The notes under the pieces are model-generated. The model did no database searches. It was given only the letters and a program-made list of their open reading frames with translations, and was not told where the DNA came from. Shown here piece by piece: positions 7,932-11,641 of a stretch of DNA of 11,641 nt. The position numbers were made by a program, and so were the translations under genes. This stretch comes from an uncultured Clostridium sp. (GTDB lineage: Bacteria; Bacillota_A; Clostridia; TANB77; CAG-508). The DNA lies in contig CALIMU010000150.1 in assembly GCA_938045355.1 (NCBI GenBank), positions 1 to 11,641 of the forward strand. Direction: 5' to 3'. Position 1 is the stretch's first letter. Each line of letters starts with the position of its first letter.

Positions 7932-8276
7932 ATGGGATACATAAAAGAAGATTTAGAGAATTTAAAAACAAACTTAACAGACTTAATTGGTGAAGAAATA
8001 TTAATTGTAGAACCAATTAGTAAACGTGGAAAAAAACTTGGTAAAATATGTACTGTTGAAGATACATATAATAATTTCTTTAGAGTAAAATTTGATGATA
8101 ATAAGATTATAAACTATAATTATTCTGATCTTTTTACAAAAGATATTAAAATAAAAACATATAATGGAGAAACTTTTGATCCACTTGATATACCAAGACC
8201 ACTTACAAAGAAGGAAACTATCCCATCTTTAGATATGAAAAGTTATGATTTAAATAGCTTTAATAATGAAATGTAA
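7932..8276 (+). CDS. veg: Veg-family protein with a C-terminal extension
   Basis: Veg is a small, highly expressed protein of Bacillota; in Bacillus subtilis it has been linked to biofilm matrix gene expression. The match is to the family's pattern: an N-terminal helix (DLENLKTNLTDLIGEEI), a basic turn (SKRGKKLGKICTVEDTY), a strand ending FRVKFDD, and the YNYSDLFTKDIKI segment that resembles the SYSYADVLTETVEL end of Veg. The family is usually about 85 residues; this one has 114, with an added tail of roughly 35 residues rich in Asp, Pro and Asn. The start is ATG 7932 behind a very strong AAGGAGG. It has a consensus promoter and its own terminator. It contains the only in-frame CGT I find in the window (8025-8027). 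Confidence 0.72.
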   Translation: MGYIKEDLENLKTNLTDLIGEEILIVEPISKRGKKLGKICTVEDTYNNFFRVKFDDNKIINYNYSDLFTKDIKIKTYNGETFDPLDIPRPLTKKETIPSLDMKSYDLNSFNNEM

Positions 8277-8347
8277 TTTAAACAAGATAAAGATATATAA
8301 AATTAAATAAGATAACTAATAAATAATTTAAAAATGTTAATAGTAAA

Positions 8348-8383
8348 AGTAATTATAACTTAATTGTTATAATTGCTTTTTTT
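8348..8383 (+). terminator. Intrinsic terminator after the Veg-like gene
   Basis: A 12-bp stem with one G-U pair joins 8348-8359 and 8366-8377 around a 6-base loop, followed by a run of seven T. Confidence 0.85.
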
Positions 8384-8410
8384 GCTTTTATTGGCATTTT
8401 ATGTTATAAT
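8382..8410 (+). promoter_or_regulatory. Possible promoter for the secreted protein at 8483
   Basis: A perfect TATAAT at 8405-8410 is preceded after 17 bases by TTGCTT (8382-8387), a weak -35 that overlaps the upstream terminator's T run. Confidence 0.4.
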
Positions 8411-8432
8411 ATTATTGAAGTTAATTCATAAT

Positions 8433-8454
8433 ATAAAAACAGAATTGTTTTTAT
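8433..8454 (+). repeat. Perfect 9-bp inverted repeat in the leader of the gene at 8483
   Basis: ATAAAAACA (8433-8441) and TGTTTTTAT (8446-8454) flank GAAT. The repeat sits between the predicted promoter and the start codon, about 28 bases before the ATG. It could be an operator or a small mRNA hairpin. Confidence 0.4.
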
Positions 8455-8482
8455 AAATCTAAAAAGAAAGAAGTTGAGTTTT

Positions 8483-8971
8483 ATGAAAAAAATTATTATT
8501 AGTGTTTTAGCAGTAATTATGTGTTCATCGCTATCTTTTGGAAGATCTGAAAGTGAGGGAAAAAAGAAATTAATAAGTTCTATTCCAAAAGAACTTATTA
8601 TAGCAAAAGAAAGTACTCAAGAAGACTTTCAAAAAGAAATACTAGAAATTCACAATGCAGATGCTAAAGATTTCAAAGTGTCGGTGACAATCGCTGACAC
8701 AGATAGCAATATTGAGGGATTGGAATATGTCTTTTTGGACGATTCAATGAAATTCATAGTTGACAAAAAAACTTATGATTCTCTAACTGAGTTGGAGAGA
8801 AGCTCATTATCTAATAAAGTCTTCGCAAAGAAGACTTTTGAGCAAAATGGTACCTCTGAATTTCAATTTACGTCTGACTCAAAATTATTCTATATTGGAA
8901 TAATTTATAGAACGACAGATGGAGGAAGTACTGACCTATCAAAATTATTTCATGTAGAACTTTCAAAATGA
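8483..8971 (+). CDS. Secreted protein of unknown function
   Basis: I choose ATG 8483, giving 162 residues that start MKKIIISVLAVIMCSSLSFG, a clear signal peptide; a TTG nine bases upstream could add MSF. Cys14 is preceded by Met rather than Ala/Gly/Ser, so a lipoprotein is less likely than ordinary export. The mature part is mixed alpha/beta, with TQEDFQKEILEIHNADAKDFKVSVTIADTD and a C-terminal ELSK; I see no catalytic motif. The ribosome site is weak. The codon mix (TCG, GTG, GCC-like third bases, AAC-rich) looks less AT-biased than its neighbours, which may reflect transfer. The gene stands alone between two terminators. The family is not recognised. Confidence 0.75.
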   Translation: MKKIIISVLAVIMCSSLSFGRSESEGKKKLISSIPKELIIAKESTQEDFQKEILEIHNADAKDFKVSVTIADTDSNIEGLEYVFLDDSMKFIVDKKTYDSLTELERSSLSNKVFAKKTFEQNGTSEFQFTSDSKLFYIGIIYRTTDGGSTDLSKLFHVELSK

Positions 8972-9015
8972 TGTTGTAAAGAATAATTTTAGTAATTAAC
9001 TTTTTAATTTTAAAA

Positions 9016-9052
9016 AAAACATCTTAAAGGGATTTACCTTTTAAGATGTTTT
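9016..9052. terminator. Bidirectional intrinsic terminator between convergent genes
   Basis: The arms 9016-9030 and 9037-9052 pair over 15 bases with one bulged base and a 6-base loop. T runs follow on both strands (plus after 9049, minus before 9019). It ends the gene at 8483 (plus) and the cohesin-like gene (minus, stop at 9102). Confidence 0.85.
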
Positions 9053-9101
9053 TCTTTTTTATTTCTATTATTACTATTATTTTTCTATTAATTATCTCTA
9101 T

Positions 9102-9929
9102 CTATTTTGCCTTTTTTAATAATATAAATGATATTGTTGCTACTATTGAAAGCGCTGCCATTAATATTATTGGTGCATCTTCTATACCTGCCTTTGGATT
9201 TTTTGATGGTTGAGTTGGTTCAGGTGTTGAAGGTTGTTGTGATGGTGAAGGTGTTGGAACTGTTGGTGCAGGTGTTGAAGGTTGTTGTTGAGGTTGTTGA
9301 TTTGGTTGTTGTTGTGATGCTTGTCCTATGTTTATTTTAGTAGAAACATCATTTGCAGTACCTTGATCTAAACCACCTTCAAGTTTAATTGACTTAAACT
9401 CTATACTTGTTTCATTTGTACCTGTTCCTGTACCACCCACAGATAATGATTGTTGATTACCACCTGATAAATTAATACCTGAACCTGAATTATTATTATT
9501 ATTTGTTCCAGATTGACCTGTTTGACCTGTTTGTGATGCTGGTGCTATATCTGATCTCACTTTAAATGATATTTGAAATACTGGTCCATTTGATTTTACA
9601 GCTGTTGTTGATGTTGCTGTTATCTTCTTTGAGAAATTATCAAATGTAATCTTCCATCCAGACATTCCTTCTATTTGATTATCTGTAGTTATTTCATTTA
9701 AAACTTTATTATCATATGATAATGTACCTTCTATTTTTGTTATCCCATTTGCTCCTGCATCTATGCTTTCTGCCTTTACTTCTACAGTAAATTCTTCTCC
9801 TGGTGCTACTGTAGTCTTTCTTGGTGTTAATGTTATATTTGCTGTTACTGCCGCAAATACATTAGTTGCATATATTAACATCATTACTGCTATTATTGTT
9901 GTAGCTAATATTACTTTTATTTTTTTCAT
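9102..9929 (-). CDS. Surface-anchored protein with a cohesin-like domain
   Basis: The 275-residue product begins with a signal peptide (1-26, cleavage near NVFA-AVTAN). A cohesin/carbohydrate-binding-like beta-sandwich follows: ITLTPRKTTVAPGEEFTVEVKAE, IEGTLSYDNKVL and a later strand SIEFKSIKLEGG. The domain is interrupted at about 131-172 by a Gly/Asn/Gln/Thr-rich low-complexity stretch. Then come a Gln/Pro/Ser/Thr linker (203-243), the motif NPKAG (244-248), a hydrophobic segment (252-271) and a basic tail LKKAK. That end resembles a sortase sorting signal of the NPxTG type with Ala replacing Thr; a plain membrane anchor is the alternative. Role is inferred as cell-surface binding or scaffolding. 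A GAGAG ribosome site precedes the ATG at 9929. Confidence 0.8.
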   Translation of the reverse strand: MKKIKVILATTIIAVMMLIYATNVFAAVTANITLTPRKTTVAPGEEFTVEVKAESIDAGANGITKIEGTLSYDNKVLNEITTDNQIEGMSGWKITFDNFSKKITATSTTAVKSNGPVFQISFKVRSDIAPASQTGQTGQSGTNNNNNSGSGINLSGGNQQSLSVGGTGTGTNETSIEFKSIKLEGGLDQGTANDVSTKINIGQASQQQPNQQPQQQPSTPAPTVPTPSPSQQPSTPEPTQPSKNPKAGIEDAPIILMAALSIVATISFILLKKAK

Positions 9930-10073
9930 TACTCTCTCTTCCTCTTTCTATTTCTATATTTATATACTTATATTTATATATTATATTATTATTCTTAAAA
10001 TTTATAAAAACCACATTTGTATCTTTTTTTATTACTTTTGTAATATTTTTATAACACAATTTTAAAAATATTA

Positions 10074-10097
10074 TACAGTATATTAAAATATACTGTA
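10074..10097. terminator. Perfect 10-bp hairpin after the 47-residue gene
   Basis: TACAGTATAT (10074-10083) pairs with ATATACTGTA (10088-10097) around a 4-base loop. It lies just beyond the stop of the small gene on the minus strand, with a short T run after it. The stem is AT-rich and the T run imperfect, so termination may be partial; an operator for the cohesin-like gene is an alternative. Confidence 0.5.
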
Positions 10098-10099
10098 TT

Positions 10100-10243
10100 T
10101 TATCTTTCTTCTAATTCTATATCTTGACATATTTTCTTTTTTTCCAACATCTTATAATGTTCCATCATTTTTTTTGATGCTTGATACATCTTCTTTCCTT
10201 TACCATTTTTTGAAATTTCTTCAATTTCACTATATGCTATCAT
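10100..10243 (-). CDS. Small protein of 47 residues, unknown function
   Basis: The open frame runs from ATG 10243 to TAA 10102-10100. It encodes a highly charged, Lys/Glu/Met-rich, probably helical protein starting MIAYSEIEEISKNGKGKK and ending CQDIELEER. No membrane segment is present. Evidence that it is real: a strong AAGGAG seven bases from the ATG, a near-consensus promoter 30-58 bases upstream, and a hairpin just after the stop. It therefore forms a complete single-gene transcription unit. I do not recognise the family. Confidence 0.72.
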   Translation of the reverse strand: MIAYSEIEEISKNGKGKKMYQASKKMMEHYKMLEKKKICQDIELEER

Positions 10244-10272
10244 TTCCCTCTCCTTAACACTTTTACACCTAT

Positions 10273-10301
10273 ATTATACTCTTTTATTATAAAAAAGTCA
10301 A
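10273..10301 (-). promoter_or_regulatory. Near-consensus promoter of the 47-residue gene
   Basis: On the minus strand TTGACT (10301-10296) is followed after exactly 17 bases by TATAAT (10278-10273). This is among the best promoters in the window and points at the small gene. Confidence 0.85.
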
Positions 10302-10334
10302 ACTGTAACTTTTTATGTCACCTTTGTTTTTATA

Positions 10335-10375
10335 ATAAAAGCAAGGCCTTTTTTCTATCTTGTCCTCGCTTTTAT
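10335..10375. terminator. Hairpin after the M50 gene, probable terminator
   Basis: A 12-bp stem with one G-U pair joins 10335-10346 and 10364-10375 around a 17-base loop. It starts about 15 bases after the M50 stop on the minus strand. The T-rich tail on that strand is short and interrupted, so efficiency is uncertain. Confidence 0.5.
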
Positions 10376-10390
10376 CAATATAATATACAA

Positions 10391-11113
10391 TTATAATAGC
10401 ACTAATTTACCAAGTAAATTATATATACTATAAATTATTCTACTCATAAATGTTCCATTTGATATTAATATATATACTATAAATGTTGTAGTTATTATTG
10501 TTTCATATTTTGTTACAATATTAACAATTTCACTTCCAATAAATGGTTTTACAATCTTATATCCATCAAGTGGTGGTATTGGTATTAAATTAAATACTCC
10601 CATACCTATATTTATCAATACTGCTATTTTTAATATTTCAAATAAAACATAATTTTTTAAAAGTCCTATTATTCCAATTGAAAGAAATATTCTTATCAAT
10701 ACCATAAGTAAAACTGCTGTTATAAGGTTTGCAACAGGTCCTGCTAATGCTACTATTGCTTCTATTCTATCTATTGGGATATTTTTCTTTTTAAAGTTAT
10801 TAGGATCTATTTCTACTGGTTTACCCCATCCTATTCCACATATAAACAATGATAATAATCCTATCCAGTCTATATGTTTAAATGGATTTAATGTTATCCT
10901 ATCTTTTGCTGTATCATCTCCATATTTTCTTGCAATAAAAGCATGTCCAAATTCATGTACTGTTATTGCAATCATAAGTGCTGGTAATGTATATAATATA
11001 TAATTAAATGAATTTAATCTCATTATATATATTATTACTGCCGCTAAAGCAATACCAATTATAATTTGTTTTGCTGTTAATCCTTTTAAAAATTCCATTA
11101 CTTTTTCTTTCAT
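10391..11113 (-). CDS. Site-2-protease-family M50 membrane metalloprotease
   Basis: M50 proteases cut substrates within the membrane using zinc. The 240-residue product has several membrane helices; the zinc motif HEFGH lies at 53-57 within ITVHEFGHAFIARKYGD, followed by TLNPFKHIDWIG (74-85) and the third zinc-ligand motif NLIPIPPLDG at 175-184 with Asp183. This is the short bacterial subfamily without a PDZ domain. The start is ATG 11113 with AGGAG just upstream. It lies 94 bases downstream of scpA; in many clostridia an M50 gene adjoins scpA-scpB, though scpB is not found between them here. The substrate is unknown. Confidence 0.92.
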   Translation of the reverse strand: MKEKVMEFLKGLTAKQIIIGIALAAVIIYIMRLNSFNYILYTLPALMIAITVHEFGHAFIARKYGDDTAKDRITLNPFKHIDWIGLLSLFICGIGWGKPVEIDPNNFKKKNIPIDRIEAIVALAGPVANLITAVLLMVLIRIFLSIGIIGLLKNYVLFEILKIAVLINIGMGVFNLIPIPPLDGYKIVKPFIGSEIVNIVTKYETIITTTFIVYILISNGTFMSRIIYSIYNLLGKLVLL

Positions 11114-11139
11114 ATTTATCTCCTATATTAATGTACTAA

Positions 11140-11171
11140 ATATGCTCTATTTAGCATATATATTAATTATA
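11140..11171 (-). promoter_or_regulatory. TATAAT and 7-bp inverted repeat upstream of the M50 gene
   Basis: On the minus strand TATAAT (11171-11166) is followed by an inverted repeat (11159-11153 with 11146-11140, 6-base loop) at the expected transcript start. No good -35 is seen. It may be an operator-controlled promoter for the M50 gene, or chance in AT-rich DNA. Confidence 0.35.
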
Positions 11172-11207
11172 ACATATTTATTTCTTTATTTATGCATATA
11201 TCTTTTT

Positions 11208-11641
11208 TTATTTTTCATTACTTTTTTCAACTAATATATCACTAAATATATTTTCTTGTTTTATTTTCACCTCATTTTTCTTTGCCATTTCTAAAATTCC
11301 TAAAAATGCTGATATTATTTCATCTTTACTTTTATTCTTATTTAAAAACATTGTATTAAATATAAATTTTGGAATTTTACTTAAAAATGTAAACATTTCT
11401 TTTATCTTATCTTTTACACTAACTTTTTCTTTTATTACTAGCCTATCTATATTATCCTTATTTACATTTTCTTTCATTTCAAATTTAAGTATTTGAAGCT
11501 TATAACTTCTTGTTAATGTATATGGAGTATATAATCCTTCAAATTCTTTTCTTTCCAATTTCAATTCTTCTCTTTTCTTATTTATCCTATAATTATATTT
11601 TTCATATCTTTTTTCTAATATTTTACTTGCTTCTTTATATT
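11208..11641 (-). CDS. scpA: Segregation and condensation protein A, C-terminal part (5' end outside the window)
   Basis: ScpA is the kleisin subunit that with ScpB and Smc forms the bacterial condensin complex for chromosome compaction and segregation. The frame is open from the window edge at 11641 to the stop at 11208, about 144 codons. A TTG at 11564 could be taken as a start, but coding continues upstream of it (KEASKILEKRYEKYNYRINKKREE), so the gene is truncated by the window. Family marks are VSVKDKIKEMFTFLSK and the winged-helix end DEIISAFLGILEMAKKNEVKIKQENIFSDI, which contacts Smc. The ORF is unbroken and contains no CGG. Confidence 0.85.
   Translation of the reverse strand, partial: YKEASKILEKRYEKYNYRINKKREELKLERKEFEGLYTPYTLTRSYKLQILKFEMKENVNKDNIDRLVIKEKVSVKDKIKEMFTFLSKIPKFIFNTMFLNKNKSKDEIISAFLGILEMAKKNEVKIKQENIFSDILVEKSNEK

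Noticed and set aside
9128..9340. Plus-strand Leu/Val-rich open frame
   Set aside because: It is an antisense shadow of the Gln/Pro-rich linker of the cohesin-like gene.
9862..10059. Minus-strand 65-residue open frame upstream of the cohesin-like gene
   Set aside because: It overlaps the cohesin-like start in another frame, is Asn/Lys/Ile-rich low-complexity sequence, and has no ribosome binding site.

Overview
The window is strongly AT-rich and dense with genes. It reads as the chromosome of a low-GC member of the Bacillota, most likely an uncultured clostridial or related gut lineage. This rests on AGA-dominated arginine codons, strong AGGAGG-type ribosome binding sites, a Veg-family gene, ScpA beside an M50 protease, and a gap-pgk pair. 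The species cannot be named from the sequence.

Layout, left to right. (1) Positions 1-3856, minus strand: an operon-like run transcribed leftward. It holds an unrecognised 282-residue membrane protein, nrnA (DHH nanoRNase/pAp phosphatase), truB (tRNA pseudouridine-55 synthase), prmC (release-factor glutamine methyltransferase) and the start of an unrecognised gene cut by the window edge. (2) 3941-5269: a NUDIX hydrolase (minus) divergent from a single-pass membrane protein (plus). (3) 5304-7552: a bidirectional terminator, then the glycolytic pair gap-pgk (minus). (4) 7553-8971: a long intergenic region with divergent signals, a Veg-like gene with a structured leader, and a secreted protein of unknown function (plus). 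(5) 9016-10243: a bidirectional terminator, a surface-anchored cohesin-like protein (minus) and a 47-residue small protein with its own near-consensus promoter (minus). (6) 10335-11641: a site-2-protease-family M50 protein and the 3' end of scpA (minus).

The notable signal is in nrnA, truB and prmC. None of the three can be read in one frame. Each is restored to a complete, motif-perfect protein by skipping one C at six places: once in truB, twice in prmC, three times in nrnA. At all six places the base to skip is the first base of an in-frame CGG codon, so CGG-N becomes Gly (GGN) in the +1 frame. A manual scan found no other in-frame CGG codon in any gene of the window, and CGN arginine codons are otherwise nearly absent (one CGT). 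The corrected frames also give proper gene ends: nrnA then ends in a TAATG overlap with truB, and truB ends 8 bases before prmC.

The simplest biological reading is that CGG is not decoded as arginine in this organism and instead acts as a +1 frameshift (or four-base Gly) signal used repeatedly in modestly expressed RNA and translation genes. The main competing explanation is a systematic one-base sequencing or assembly artefact. Raw reads, the genome's tRNA set and a genome-wide CGG census would separate the two.
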